A stretch of DNA of 64,000 nucleotides from Duganella radicis (GCF_009720825.1 NZ_WNKY01000009.1:62001-126000); one strand, 5' to 3'; counted from the first letter of the stretch, positions 17,922-27,032 are shown. Numbers and translations are program-made. The notes: generated from the letters alone by a model not told the origin.

Positions 17922-18518
17922 ATGTCGCTTGAATTGCTGCTGCCCCTGTGCACCTTTGCCGCCGTCAGTTCCATCACGCCCGGCCCGAACAACGCCATGA
18001 TCATGGCCTCCGGCCTGAATTACGGCTTCATGCGCTCCGTGCCGCATTTGTTCGGCATTTGCTGCGGCTTTGCCTTCATGATCTTTGCCACCGGGCTGGG
18101 ACTGCATGTGGTATTCGAGCAGGTGCCGATGCTGCAAATCGTCCTCAAATACGGCGGCGCCATCTACCTGCTTTGGCTGGCGTGGAAGCTGGCGCACGCG
18201 GCGCCGATGAGCACCGAGCAGGCCGGCCTGTCCAAGCCGATGGGCTTCTTTGGCGCGGCAGCCTTCCAGTGGATTAATCCGAAAGCGTGGGTGATGGCAC
18301 TGAGCGCGCTGACCACCTATCTGCCGCAGGGCTTTCAGATGGCGGACGTGGCGATGCTGGCCGGCGTGTTTGGCGTGATCGGCATCTTCTGCGTCGGTAC
18401 GTGGGCGATGTTCGGTGTGGCGATGCGCCGTGTGCTGCAAGATCCGCGTTCGGTCCGTATCTTCAACATTGTGATGGCACTGCTGCTGGTGGCGACCCTG
18501 TATCCGATGCTGGCCTGA
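17922..18518 (+). CDS. LysE/RhtB family amino-acid exporter
   Basis: The ATG at 17922 gives 198 aa; an open frame extends upstream but only through the operator region. The protein has about six membrane spans and the family signature ITPGPNNAMIMASGLNYGF near the N-terminus, plus FQWINPKAWVMALSA at mid-protein, the second conserved LysE/RhtB segment. Members export amino acids or derivatives (homoserine, threonine, lysine, cysteine). The substrate cannot be told from sequence. The upstream palindrome suggests dedicated regulation, probably by a MocR-type factor encoded elsewhere. Confidence 0.92.
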   Translation: MSLELLLPLCTFAAVSSITPGPNNAMIMASGLNYGFMRSVPHLFGICCGFAFMIFATGLGLHVVFEQVPMLQIVLKYGGAIYLLWLAWKLAHAAPMSTEQAGLSKPMGFFGAAAFQWINPKAWVMALSALTTYLPQGFQMADVAMLAGVFGVIGIFCVGTWAMFGVAMRRVLQDPRSVRIFNIVMALLLVATLYPMLA

Positions 18519-18554
18519 TACCATAGGGGCTTTAAAGCATTAGAGGGATTGCCC

Positions 18555-18938
18555 ATGTTTCGTCGCACCGCGCTGTTGATTGCTACCCTGCTGGCTGGCG
18601 CCGCCCATGCCGCCACTTTGCCGTCGGACCTGATGCTGCCGGAGCCGGAGCGCGCCGCGCGCGGTTATGTGGAAAGCTGGGTGTTCAGCATCGAGATCGA
18701 ATCGGACAAGCTGACCGGCATGGAAGCCTGCCGCAAGATCCTCACTGAGCGCGGCTTTGTGCCGACACTGTCCAAAACCGCCAGCACGGCCGCGCCGGCG
18801 CTGCATTTCAAGGTCTCCGGCCACAAGGAATATGCGCAGGCCAGCACCGAAGCCGACGACACGCTGGCGGCCGTGCGGGAGGCCAAGTGCCCCGGTACCC
18901 TGAGCTGGAACGTCAGCAGCAAGCAGGCGCGCCGCTGA
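18555..18938 (+). CDS. Uncharacterised exported 127-aa protein
   Basis: The ATG at 18555 has GAGGGA six bases upstream; a TTG two codons earlier is rejected. The first ~19 residues form a signal peptide with cleavage near AHA|AT, so the mature ~108-aa protein is periplasmic. Two Cys (MEACRKI and EAKCPGT) are placed for a disulfide. No known domain is recognised. The gene lies 36 bp after the exporter and abuts the convergent CYTH-CHAD gene with no gap. Confidence 0.75.
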   Translation: MFRRTALLIATLLAGAAHAATLPSDLMLPEPERAARGYVESWVFSIEIESDKLTGMEACRKILTERGFVPTLSKTASTAAPALHFKVSGHKEYAQASTEADDTLAAVREAKCPGTLSWNVSSKQARR

Positions 18939-20417
18939 TCAGTGTCTGGCCTGCGGCAGCCGCAGCGCGTGCAGGCGGTCGCGAATGTCATCCAGATCGG
19001 CAGGGCGCGCAGCCTGATAAGCCAGCAGATAGCCGCGCGCGAACTGGATAGCGCCGGCCGATTGCGGATGCTGCTGCGCCAGTTCCTGTAGCAGACGCTC
19101 GGCCACCACCACATCGTTATGCTGTCCCAGTTCCTCCTGCACGGCGGCCAGCGTTTTCAGATACGTATGCGCGCCCTTGTCGCGATACAGCGCATGGAAG
19201 AACTCCAGCGCGTAGCGGGCGCGCTTGGCGGCGATGCGCGTGCGGTGAGCGCTGGCCGGCGTGTCGTCATCCATGCGGTTAGCGCGTTTGATCAGCGCTT
19301 TGTGCAGATGCTGCATGCTCTGGCGCGAAAACCTCGAGGCCGAGCCATTCAACAGCGGCGCGGTTTGCAGCATCCACGAACCCAGTGTCAGCATCAGCCG
19401 CGTGTAGCGCGGCGACAGCAAGGCTTGTGCCGCCTCATGCCGTTTGGCGCGCGCGGTTTCCAGTGCCAGCGCTTGCAGCTCCAACTGAGCGGCGGCGATG
19501 CGCGACAAGGTGGACGACAGCAGCACGTCCCAATCGCGCGCCGCGCCCAGTTGCGTGCCGAGCCAGTCGATATCTTCCTGTAGCGCCGGCGGACAGGGCG
19601 CCACCCTGGCGAACAGCTTGAGCGCGGAACGCAGGCGGCGCACGCCGACGCGCATCTGGTGCAGCGTTTCGGGGTCATGGCCTTCCACCACCGCGACTTC
19701 ATTGCGCTGGATGTGTTCCAGGCAGTTGCCCAGCACGGTGGGCAGGGCCTCGGCCAGGCTGGCGTCGGTGTCCAGTGTCAAAGCCTGCGCGCGGAAGGGG
19801 GCATGGCCGGTTTCACGCACCAGCAGGTAGCCGCGCTGCGCCTTGTTGATATTGCTGATGCGCAGAGGGATGTCGTCCAGCAGTTGCAGCGCAAAGGCAT
19901 ACAGCCCGGCGGGATCGCCTTCCTTCAATTCCAGTTCAAGCTCGTTGACTAGCAGCTTGCGCGATTTGCGTTCGATGTGGCCGATGTCCAGCGCGACCTC
20001 GATGCGGTTGCCGGCGCTTTCCACCTCCCACTGGTGGCGCTGCACGTCCACCACGAACAAGGGTTCAAGGCGGTCCTTGAGATCGGGTGCGCCCAGCACG
20101 GACAGCCAGTGTTCATCGTCGCCGATCAACTTGCGCAGCTTGCCGAGGCGCGGCCATGCGCGGTCGACCTGGCCTTCCCATTCGTTCCGGCTATGCAGGC
20201 CGCTTTGCACGCTGCCGCCGGCTTTCATGGTCTGTACCCATTCGCCGTTTTCCTTGCGCACGCGCAGGCCGGCGCCATGGCGCAGCAGATGCAGGTCGGG
20301 CGTGTCGAAATAGCGGGCGGTCAACTGCTGCACGCGCGCCGGCGTGTCCAGCAGCGGGTGATGCAGCAGCTTGTCGTTGTCCTCGGGGGCGAGCAAGAGT
20401 TTGAGTTCGACTTCCAT
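18939..20417 (-). CDS. ygiF: CYTH-CHAD protein, inorganic triphosphatase YgiF-like
   Basis: The 492-aa protein starts with the ExExK motif of the CYTH tunnel fold (MEVELKLLL), followed by alternating charged strands (GLRVRKENGEWVQTMKAGG, ELELELKEGD) to about residue 200. The rest is a CHAD helical domain with conserved His/Arg helices (HDPETLHQMRVGVRRLRSALKLF and SAHRTRIAAKRARYALEFF). Two-domain proteins of this type include E. coli YgiF, a tripolyphosphatase; CHAD domains bind polyphosphate. Length and order match. It converges on the preceding gene with adjoining stop codons. Cytoplasmic. Confidence 0.92.
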   Translation of the reverse strand: MEVELKLLLAPEDNDKLLHHPLLDTPARVQQLTARYFDTPDLHLLRHGAGLRVRKENGEWVQTMKAGGSVQSGLHSRNEWEGQVDRAWPRLGKLRKLIGDDEHWLSVLGAPDLKDRLEPLFVVDVQRHQWEVESAGNRIEVALDIGHIERKSRKLLVNELELELKEGDPAGLYAFALQLLDDIPLRISNINKAQRGYLLVRETGHAPFRAQALTLDTDASLAEALPTVLGNCLEHIQRNEVAVVEGHDPETLHQMRVGVRRLRSALKLFARVAPCPPALQEDIDWLGTQLGAARDWDVLLSSTLSRIAAAQLELQALALETARAKRHEAAQALLSPRYTRLMLTLGSWMLQTAPLLNGSASRFSRQSMQHLHKALIKRANRMDDDTPASAHRTRIAAKRARYALEFFHALYRDKGAHTYLKTLAAVQEELGQHNDVVVAERLLQELAQQHPQSAGAIQFARGYLLAYQAARPADLDDIRDRLHALRLPQARH

Positions 20418-20459
20418 CAGCTCAGTGTAGGCAAAAGCGGTGAACAGCGGCGCACGTTT

Positions 20460-21371
20460 TTACGGCTGGCGCGGCAAGGTTTGCAATAGTTGCGCCCAGG
20501 CAGGAATGGCGGCGCGCCAGAAGGCATCGATGGTTTCCGCTTGCACATCAAGGCCGAGGAAGCGGGCGGCCGGCAGCATGGCCGCGCGCAACAGTTGTTG
20601 TGGATCGCTGCCGTCGTCGAAGGCGATGGCGCCGGTTTGCTTGGACATCTTGTCGCCGTTTTCGTTCAGCACCACCGGCACATGCAGATAGCTGGGCTGC
20701 GGCAGGCCAAGCACCTGTTGCAGATAGAGCTGGCGCGGCGTGGAATCGATCAGGTCGACGCCGCGCACGATGTCGGTGATGCCTTGCGCGCCGTCGTCCA
20801 CCACCACCGCCAGTTGATAGGCCCAGTAGCGGTCGGCGCGGACGATGATGAAGTCGCCTACCTCGGCGGTCAGATCCTGACTGTAGTGGCCGAACCAGCG
20901 GTCCTCGAACGACAGCACGCAGTGCGGCGCCTGCGGCACTTTCAGGCGCAACGCGCGGCCGACCTTGCCGGGAGCGAGGCCATGGCGGCAAGTCCCGGGA
21001 TAAATCGGCGCCTGGTGGGGGCCAAGCGACTGGTTCACTTGCGAATCGGCGATCTCGCGGCGCGAGCAGCCGCAGGGATAGACCAGATCGCCCAACTGCT
21101 CCAGCGCCTGCTGGTAGAGCGGGTAGCGCCGGGTTTGCCACGTCACCTCGCCATCCCACAGCATGCCGCAGCGTTGCAGCGAATGCAGGATGTGCTGGTC
21201 GGCGCCTTCCACGTTGCGGGCGCCGTCCACGTCCTCGATGCGCACCAGCCACTGGCCGTGGTGCGCCTTGGCGTCGAGATAGCTGGCGATGGCGGCCACC
21301 AGCGAGCCGATATGCAAAGGGCCGGTGGGCGAAGGGGCAAAGCGGCCGAGGTAGGGAATGCGAGCAGTCAT
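20460..21371 (-). CDS. gluQ: Glutamyl-Q tRNA(Asp) synthetase
   Basis: The 303-aa protein is a truncated GluRS paralogue without anticodon-binding domain. It has the class I signature (GRFAPSPTGPLHIGSLVAA), zinc-ligand cysteines (YPCGCSRREI and YPGTCRHG), and the KMSKQ loop (NGDKMSKQTGAIA). It ligates glutamate to queuosine in tRNA-Asp without tRNA-dependent activation. The ATG at 21371 was chosen because homology starts at TARIPYLGRF. It is divergent from the M28 peptidase gene, with 67 bp between starts. Confidence 0.95.
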   Translation of the reverse strand: MTARIPYLGRFAPSPTGPLHIGSLVAAIASYLDAKAHHGQWLVRIEDVDGARNVEGADQHILHSLQRCGMLWDGEVTWQTRRYPLYQQALEQLGDLVYPCGCSRREIADSQVNQSLGPHQAPIYPGTCRHGLAPGKVGRALRLKVPQAPHCVLSFEDRWFGHYSQDLTAEVGDFIIVRADRYWAYQLAVVVDDGAQGITDIVRGVDLIDSTPRQLYLQQVLGLPQPSYLHVPVVLNENGDKMSKQTGAIAFDDGSDPQQLLRAAMLPAARFLGLDVQAETIDAFWRAAIPAWAQLLQTLPRQP

Positions 21372-21438
21372 GCCGGTATTTTCGCATACAATGTGCGCGC
21401 GGAAATCCCGCACCGACCACTTACGCACTCAGGACATC

Positions 21439-23064
21439 ATGCACAAAATGACTCCATCCTCAGCTGCCTCCGCACTGGCCATGAGCCTGGCGCTGGCATT
21501 CCCGGTCCACGCGGACGCGGGCAAGACCGCCGTCGTACAGGAAGCGCCGCTGCGCGCGCACCTGTCCTTCCTCGCCAGCGACTTGCTGGAAGGGCGCGGC
21601 ACCGGCCAGCGCGGCGGCGACCTGACCGTGGCCTATCTGGAAACGCAGGCCATGGCGCTGGGCCTCAAGCCGGGCAATGGCGACAGCTTCCGTCAATCGG
21701 TGAAGATCGCCGGCGTGAAGACGCAGCCGGCCGAGAGCACGCTGAAACTGGAGGCGGGCGGCAAGGCGCTGGATATCGCCTTTGGCAAGGACTGGGTATT
21801 TGCGCCGGGTGATGCGACCGCCGCGCACAGCTTTAACGCCGACCTGGTATTCGTCGGCTACGGCATCACCGCACCGGACGAACAGTGGAACGATTTCAAA
21901 GGCATGGACCTGAAAGGCAAAGTGCTGGTCATGATGGTCAACGACCCGCAGCCGACCGCCGAGCAGCCGAACCGCTTCAACGGCAAAGGCCTGACCTACT
22001 ACGGCCGCTGGACCTACAAATTCGAAGAAGCCAAGCGCCAGGGCGCGGCCGGTGTGCTGCTGATCCACACCACGCCGACCGCATCGTACGGCTGGAGCGT
22101 GATCCAGAACAGCTGGTCGGGCGTGGAGCGCTTCCAGCTGGCGGCGGGCACGCTGGGCACGCCGTTACAGGGCTGGATGACCGAAGACACCGCGCGCGCA
22201 CTGTTTAAGGCGGCAGGCCAGGATCTGGACGCGCTGCGCGCGGCGGCCGAGAAGAAAGACTTCAAGCCGGTGCCGCTGGCGGCCAGGCTGAATGGCGAGA
22301 TGAAGGCGGCGGTGCGCAACATTGAACAATTCAACGTGGCGGCGGTGGTGCCGGGCACCGATCCGAAACTGAAAGACGAGGTGGTGATCTACAGCGCGCA
22401 CTGGGACCACCTCGGCAAGCAGGGTGACGGCGGAGACACCATCTTCAACGGCGCGGTCGTCAACGCCTCCGGTTCGGCGGCCCTGCTGGCGATGGCGGCC
22501 GAAGCCAAACGCGTGCCGGCCAAGCGCAGCCAGATGTTCCTGTGGGTGGCGGCTGAAGAGCAGGGCTTGCTGGGCAGCGCGGCCTACGCCGCATCGCCGC
22601 TGTGGCCGATGGCGAAAACGGCGGCCAACCTCAACCTCGACAGCCTGAACTTCGTCGGCGCCACGCGCGACATCGGCACCGAAGGCAGCGAGCGTACCGA
22701 GCTGGGCAAGCTGGCCGAGACGGCGGCCAAAGCCATGGGCATGCGCATCGCGGCGGCGGAGCCGGACCTGGCGGGCGGCTACTTCCGCAGCGACCACTTC
22801 AACTTCGCCAAGCATGGCGTGCCGGCGTTCTCGATCGAATCGGGCCGCGACTACATCAAGGACCCGGTGGCGGCGCAAGCCAAGGCCCAGGCCTACGGCA
22901 AGCGCTACCACCAGGCCAGCGACGAATACGACCCGGGCTGGGACCTGTCGGGCATGGTGCAGACGGCGCAATACACCCTCAACTTGGGCCGCCTGATCGC
23001 CAACGGCGCCAAGCTGCCCGAATGGAAAGCCGGCGACGCCTTCGCCGTCCCCCGTAACAAATAA
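21439..23064 (+). CDS. M28 family zinc metallopeptidase with PA domain, exported
   Basis: With the ATG at 21439 (AGGA at 21431) the protein is 541 aa and carries a signal peptide (LALAFPVHA|DA). A PA-type insert spans about residues 130-270. The M28 catalytic domain shows the two-zinc ligand set: His/Asp in SAHWDHLG, the Glu-Glu pair in AAEEQGLLGSA, Asp in NLNLDSLNF and the final His in FRSDHFNFAKHGVPAFS. Family members are aminopeptidases or carboxypeptidases acting in the periplasm. The stop is followed within 7 bp by a long GGGTCAG inverted repeat. Confidence 0.93.
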   Translation: MHKMTPSSAASALAMSLALAFPVHADAGKTAVVQEAPLRAHLSFLASDLLEGRGTGQRGGDLTVAYLETQAMALGLKPGNGDSFRQSVKIAGVKTQPAESTLKLEAGGKALDIAFGKDWVFAPGDATAAHSFNADLVFVGYGITAPDEQWNDFKGMDLKGKVLVMMVNDPQPTAEQPNRFNGKGLTYYGRWTYKFEEAKRQGAAGVLLIHTTPTASYGWSVIQNSWSGVERFQLAAGTLGTPLQGWMTEDTARALFKAAGQDLDALRAAAEKKDFKPVPLAARLNGEMKAAVRNIEQFNVAAVVPGTDPKLKDEVVIYSAHWDHLGKQGDGGDTIFNGAVVNASGSAALLAMAAEAKRVPAKRSQMFLWVAAEEQGLLGSAAYAASPLWPMAKTAANLNLDSLNFVGATRDIGTEGSERTELGKLAETAAKAMGMRIAAAEPDLAGGYFRSDHFNFAKHGVPAFSIESGRDYIKDPVAAQAKAQAYGKRYHQASDEYDPGWDLSGMVQTAQYTLNLGRLIANGAKLPEWKAGDAFAVPRNK

Positions 23065-23070
23065 CAATTT

Positions 23071-23164
23071 AGGGTCAGCTCTGTCATTCGGACAAATGGG
23101 AACTAAACATTTTCCAAAAAGTTCCGCTAAGTGGGCCAAATGTCCAAATGACAGAGCTGACCCT
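23071..23164. repeat. GGGTCAG palindromic (REP-like) element, left border of the export locus
   Basis: Two 18-bp arms, 23071-23088 and 23147-23164, are perfect inverted copies beginning AGGGTCAGCTCTG. The match continues imperfectly inward (GGACA at 23090-23094 against TGTCC at 23141-23145), around a ~50-bp centre. It fills the space between the M28 stop and the stop of the convergent MshEN gene, so it could also end transcription. A second element of the same GGGTCAG type with a different inner sequence lies at 32613-32680. Such elements resemble REP sequences mobilised by RAYT transposases; none is encoded here. Confidence 0.8.
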
Positions 23165-23171
23165 GATTTTC

Positions 23172-23852
23172 TTAGTGGAAACCGAGGGTGATGGTGGTGC
23201 CGGTCAGGTCGATGCCTTTGATGGAGATGCTGCCGAAGCTGCTGCCCTCGGTGCCTTTCACCCGGATGTTGTTGAAGGCGATTTCGCCGATCGAGGACGG
23301 CAGGCTCAGCGTCAGGCTGCCGTCTTTGTTGATGGTCGCGGCAGCCTTGCTCGGGTCGTAGACCACGTTCTTCATGCTGGTGTCGGCTTCGAGGAAGCCC
23401 AGCACCGGGTTGAGCAGCTTGCTCATTTCGCCCACCACTTCCGGGTTGTTGCCGCGCGCGTGTTTGACGGCGTTGACCAGCTCGTCGCTCAGGCCTTGCG
23501 CCGAGGTCTCGCCCAGTTCCTCTTCGCTCAGGGCGCGCAGGGCGCGGTTGCTGACCGGGGCGCCGGCCGTCAGCGCCGCCGCCGGCAGGGCCGAGGCCGC
23601 ATAGGTTTCCAGCGGCGCCAGCAGCGAGGTGGCGATCGCCGCCGCCATCCTCAGCCGTCGCTGCTTGCGCAGGGCGTGTTCAATGTGGTCCTGCGTGATC
23701 AGGTTGAGCTCGGCGAAGATGTCGCCCAGCCGCTGGCCGGTCTGGCGTTGCAGTTCGATCGCGCTGGCCAGCTGTTCTTCGGTAATCAGCTTTTGCTTGA
23801 CCAGCAGCTGGCCCAGCATCGATTTATTTTGGTCGCTTGATAGCCATCCCAT
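23172..23852 (-). CDS. MshEN-domain protein with C-terminal DUF6160-like end (export-locus protein)
   Basis: The 226-aa protein starts after AGGAG. Residues 11-62 form an MshEN domain (LGQLLVKQKLITEEQLASAI and RLGDIFAELNLITQDHIEHAL), the module that binds c-di-GMP in MshE-type ATPases; the first Arg of the canonical RLG pair is Met. There is no ATPase domain. A hydrophobic Ala-rich segment (69-97) follows, then RALSEEELGETSAQG (106-120), similar to the leader-like motif of the five exported proteins encoded at 29325-32609. The last 22 residues (SFGSISIKGID...TGTTITLGFH) match the last 22 of the 29325 and 29965 products at 10 positions. Last gene of the minus-strand cluster. Function unknown. 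Confidence 0.75.
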   Translation of the reverse strand: MGWLSSDQNKSMLGQLLVKQKLITEEQLASAIELQRQTGQRLGDIFAELNLITQDHIEHALRKQRRLRMAAAIATSLLAPLETYAASALPAAALTAGAPVSNRALRALSEEELGETSAQGLSDELVNAVKHARGNNPEVVGEMSKLLNPVLGFLEADTSMKNVVYDPSKAAATINKDGSLTLSLPSSIGEIAFNNIRVKGTEGSSFGSISIKGIDLTGTTITLGFH

Positions 23853-23862
23853 CTTGTTCTCC

Positions 23863-24867
23863 TCAGGCCGACTTGTGTGGTGGGGCGGGCGCCTGCAAGA
23901 CGTCCGGTCCCGGCCCCGGCTGGTGCGCCAGGTGCTGGATGTCGGACGGCGCCATGCCGAACCAGCGCTTGCAGGCGCGGTAGAAGGCGCTCGGCTCCGA
24001 GAAGCCCAGCTGGAAGCTCAGCATTTTCAGCGACAGTTCGCCCGCGCTCAGCGATTGCCGCGCCAGTTCGCGCCGGGTGTCGTCCACCAGGTTGGTGAAG
24101 CTGGTGCCTTCCTCCGCCAGCCGCCGTTGCAGGGTGCGCTCGCTCATCATCATTTGCGAGGCGACGTCGTCGCGGTGCGGCGGGCCTTTCGGCAGCAGGC
24201 TGGCCAGCAGGGCTTGCACTTTGGCGCTGAAGGTCGGCGGCTCGGCCGCGGCCAGCGTGGCCAGCACGCGCTCGCCGCCGCCGTTCATCAGCGGCGGATT
24301 GGCCGGCAGCGCCGACACCAGGTCGGTGTCGGAAAATTCCATCACGTTGTGCGGCATGTTGAAGCGCACCGGGCAACCGAAGGTTTCCTCAAACACCTGC
24401 GCGTTGGCCGGCGCGGGGAAGCAGTATTCCACCACCACCGGGGCGATGTCGTCGCGCCCGGCGGCGCAGCGCAGCGAACGCAGCAGCACGCACCAGACGA
24501 AGTCGTAGCGCTGCTGCGGCACCGCGCGCTGCGCGCCCGGCAGCACCAGCCCCACGCGCGTGTGGCCATGGCAGCGCTCGATCGAGCTTTGCACGGTCGG
24601 CGACACCAGCATGATGTGGCCCATCACGCCCAGCCAGCCCAGCCGGTGCGGCGTGGCGATCTTCAGGCCGATCAGCGGATCGCCCGACTGCTGCACCAGC
24701 AGTTCCCACAGGTGGCTCAGTTTGTCCGACAGGGTGAGGGCGTCGCAGGCGATACCGTCGCCTTCGTCCAGGCCGGCCTGGGCAAACAGCGCTTCGGCTT
24801 GCACGCCCGATTGCGCCAGGCGCGATTTCACGCCGCGCACCAGATGCAGGGCGGAGGAGTACGTCAT
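23863..24867 (-). CDS. AraC family transcriptional regulator
   Basis: The 334-aa protein has an N-terminal Arabinose_bd-type ligand domain (HLVRGVKSRLAQSGVQAEALFAQAGL, GLKIATPHRLGWLGVMGHIML) and a C-terminal AraC double helix-turn-helix (MMMSERTLQRRLAEEGTSFTNL and LSLKMLSFQLGFSEPSAFYRACKRWFG). Such OruR/GbuR-type regulators usually activate nearby operons. It overlaps the DUF2059 gene by 4 bp and is followed 10 bp later by the MshEN gene, so it lies inside the export locus and is the natural candidate regulator of it, perhaps through the AT palindrome at 29196-29213. Confidence 0.9.
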   Translation of the reverse strand: MTYSSALHLVRGVKSRLAQSGVQAEALFAQAGLDEGDGIACDALTLSDKLSHLWELLVQQSGDPLIGLKIATPHRLGWLGVMGHIMLVSPTVQSSIERCHGHTRVGLVLPGAQRAVPQQRYDFVWCVLLRSLRCAAGRDDIAPVVVEYCFPAPANAQVFEETFGCPVRFNMPHNVMEFSDTDLVSALPANPPLMNGGGERVLATLAAAEPPTFSAKVQALLASLLPKGPPHRDDVASQMMMSERTLQRRLAEEGTSFTNLVDDTRRELARQSLSAGELSLKMLSFQLGFSEPSAFYRACKRWFGMAPSDIQHLAHQPGPGPDVLQAPAPPHKSA

Positions 24868-25406
24868 GGCGTGACCGCGGCGCGCAGGCGCAGGCCGATT
24901 TTTTCTTTCAGGCCTTGCAGTTTGGGATCGATCACCGGCCGGGTGTCGGCCGCCACGCCTTCGCCCAGGGTTTTCTGCATTTCCGGCAGCATGGCTTCAA
25001 ATTTTTTCTTGACCGGCGATTCCAGGATGGCGATCAGTTGCTTGAGCTCCTCCTCGGTGTAGCGCTCGGCCAGCAGCGGGGCGATGGTGGTCGGGATCAG
25101 CTTGTCGGCGCTGGCGCGGGTGATCGGCGTGGCGTCGGCCATGAATTGCTTGGCTTCGTTGACGATGTCGGTCATGGCGGCGTCGCGCTTTTCCGGCGCG
25201 GCCCGCCCTTGCAGCATGGCGCGCGCCTGTTGCACCGCGTCCGCCACCGGCACTTGCAGCATGGACTGGCCGATGGTGTCGATGTTCCACAGCTTGAGTA
25301 CCTGATCCACCAGCGCCTGCTTGGCCGGGGACACCGGCGCGGCCTGCGCGCTCAGGCAGGCTGCGCTTAAGGCCAGCAGCATCAGACCGTGTTTGGCTTT
25401 TTTCAT
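24864..25406 (-). CDS. DUF2059 family exported protein
   Basis: From the ATG at 25406 (strong GGAGGAG) the protein has 180 aa with a signal peptide ending ACLSAQA|APV. The DUF2059 domain covers the C-terminal half (ERYTEEELKQLIAILESPVKKKFEAMLPEM), a small helical periplasmic domain of unknown function, found in many gram-negative secreted proteins. It overlaps the araC-like gene (ATGA) and follows the FadL-like gene by 22 bp, so it is part of the same operon. A chaperone-like or assembly role is only a guess. Confidence 0.82.
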   Translation of the reverse strand: MKKAKHGLMLLALSAACLSAQAAPVSPAKQALVDQVLKLWNIDTIGQSMLQVPVADAVQQARAMLQGRAAPEKRDAAMTDIVNEAKQFMADATPITRASADKLIPTTIAPLLAERYTEEELKQLIAILESPVKKKFEAMLPEMQKTLGEGVAADTRPVIDPKLQGLKEKIGLRLRAAVTP

Positions 25407-25428
25407 GTTGTGCTCCTCCAAGGGGAAA

Positions 25429-27030
25429 TCAAAAACGCTTGTTCAATTCAAAGCCGAAGTAGCGGACGTGGATGTCGCCGCGTACGTCTTGTCCCGCGTA
25501 CGGGTTGTAGATCACGTTCAGGAAGGTGTTGCAGTTCATATTGCAGCTGGTGTTGGCCGGCGTGTAGTACTTGCCGGTCATGTAGGAGCCGGTGACGTTG
25601 ATGTCCATGCTCTTGCTGATCCGGAAGCCGATGCCGGCGCTGCGCAGCTTGGTGTTCGGCAGCGGCGCCAGCAGGTCGATCTTGTCTGCCGGGATGGAGG
25701 TTTTGCGCGGCTCGTAGCCCAGCCGGATCGACAGCCGCTCGATCGGATTGAGTTGCAGGCCATAGGCCAGGTTGACCACGCTCTTGTAGCCGCGCGGGAT
25801 GATCAGCTTGCCCGAATCCGGAATGCCGTACAGCCGCGCCACTTCCAGCAGCTTGACGCTCTGGTCGAACTGGAAGCGCAGCGCGTCCCAGTCGCTCCAG
25901 CGGGCGTAGCTGGCGTCCACGTTCAGCTGGACGTATTTGACCGGCTTGAGTTTCACCCCTACCTGCAAGTGCGCCGGGAAGGGGATGGTGGCGCTCATAT
26001 TGCCCTTCTGTACCGCCGGGATCGAGGATGGGAAGCCCAGCACCGCGCCCGCGATCGGTCCCAGCAGGCTGGCGTTCATGCCGCGCACGAAGTTGCGCAG
26101 CATCGGTTCGGTGGAGAACACGTAGCTGCCGGTGTAGTGGGTTTTCGATCCGCCCTGGAACACCGCGCCCAGCGCGAACCTGGGCGACGGTTCCCACAGC
26201 ACGCCGAAGTTGATGGTGGGATCGAACGGCGCCGTCAGTTCCAGCCGCATATTGGCCGCTTTCTTGAACGGGCTGACCATGCCATCCTTGCCGCCGCCGC
26301 ACACGCCGAAACCGAACACGTCGATGATGTTGCCGCCGTCCTCCGGGCACCAGCCTTTTTGCAGCTGGCCGAACACGCCCAGCAGCTCGTTGGGGAAGCG
26401 CATATTGGTGTCGACCACGAAGGCGGCGTGCGCGATCGGCACCGAGACGCCGAAGCGCAGCGTCTCGGAGAATTTGTAGCCGACCGAGGGCGCGGCGTAC
26501 ACCAGGCGCTGGATTTGTTCCTGCCGGCCCTGGTACTGGCCGGGGTCGTTGGGATCGGTGGTGCGGTCCAGGCTCATGGCCTGCGCCATATAGCTGTCGG
26601 TGGCGAAGGTCCAGGGCGAGCCGGCCTTGTTCCACGCCATGCCGATGCCGGGCACGGCCACCGCCGGCAATCGCCAGCCCGGCATGCCGTAGCCGGGCAC
26701 GTACATGATTTGCCGCACCGGGCCGGTGGAGGTGTTGGACAGCGGATCGTCGCGCCAGCCACCGACGTCGAAATTCGGCCCCGGCTTGAAGCTGGCGCTG
26801 GTGCGGATCGAGGCCACGAAGTTGTGGATGCTCTCGCTGTCGCCTTCCAGCCGCGCCAGCCCGGCCGGGTTGAAGTGGATCGAGGCGATGCCGGGCGGAT
26901 CGGCCGTGACGGCATTCCCCATTGCCATCGCCACCACGCTGGTGGTGAGGTTTTCGGTCAGCGCGGCGTGGGCCGGCAAGGACACGCTGAGCGTGCCGGC
27001 AACCGCGGTAGCAATGGCGAGGCGGCGCAT
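25429..27030 (-). CDS. FadL/TodX-like outer-membrane protein
   Basis: The 533-aa product starts at 27030, where a clear signal peptide begins (SLPAHA|ALTEN); an open frame extends upstream only by overlapping the previous gene. The N-terminal ADPPGIASIHFNPAGLARLEG is the OMPP1/FadL-family plug-region signature, and the rest has alternating amphipathic strands ending HVRYFGFELNKRF with the C-terminal Phe recognised by the Bam machinery. Four Cys (WCPEDGG, FGVCGGG, SCNMNCN) are unusual for FadL proteins. FadL members import hydrophobic compounds; in this locus an export or surface-assembly role is conceivable. The gene is 2 bp after the other barrel gene. Confidence 0.85.
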   Translation of the reverse strand: MRRLAIATAVAGTLSVSLPAHAALTENLTTSVVAMAMGNAVTADPPGIASIHFNPAGLARLEGDSESIHNFVASIRTSASFKPGPNFDVGGWRDDPLSNTSTGPVRQIMYVPGYGMPGWRLPAVAVPGIGMAWNKAGSPWTFATDSYMAQAMSLDRTTDPNDPGQYQGRQEQIQRLVYAAPSVGYKFSETLRFGVSVPIAHAAFVVDTNMRFPNELLGVFGQLQKGWCPEDGGNIIDVFGFGVCGGGKDGMVSPFKKAANMRLELTAPFDPTINFGVLWEPSPRFALGAVFQGGSKTHYTGSYVFSTEPMLRNFVRGMNASLLGPIAGAVLGFPSSIPAVQKGNMSATIPFPAHLQVGVKLKPVKYVQLNVDASYARWSDWDALRFQFDQSVKLLEVARLYGIPDSGKLIIPRGYKSVVNLAYGLQLNPIERLSIRLGYEPRKTSIPADKIDLLAPLPNTKLRSAGIGFRISKSMDINVTGSYMTGKYYTPANTSCNMNCNTFLNVIYNPYAGQDVRGDIHVRYFGFELNKRF

Positions 27031-27032
27031 GG

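Noticed and set aside
23071..23164. Insertion sequence ends
   Set aside because: No transposase lies between the arms or nearby and there is no target duplication; better described as a REP-like palindrome.
23172..23852. Annotation as a type II/IV secretion ATPase from the MshEN domain
   Set aside because: No Walker A or ATPase domain follows; the protein is only 226 aa.
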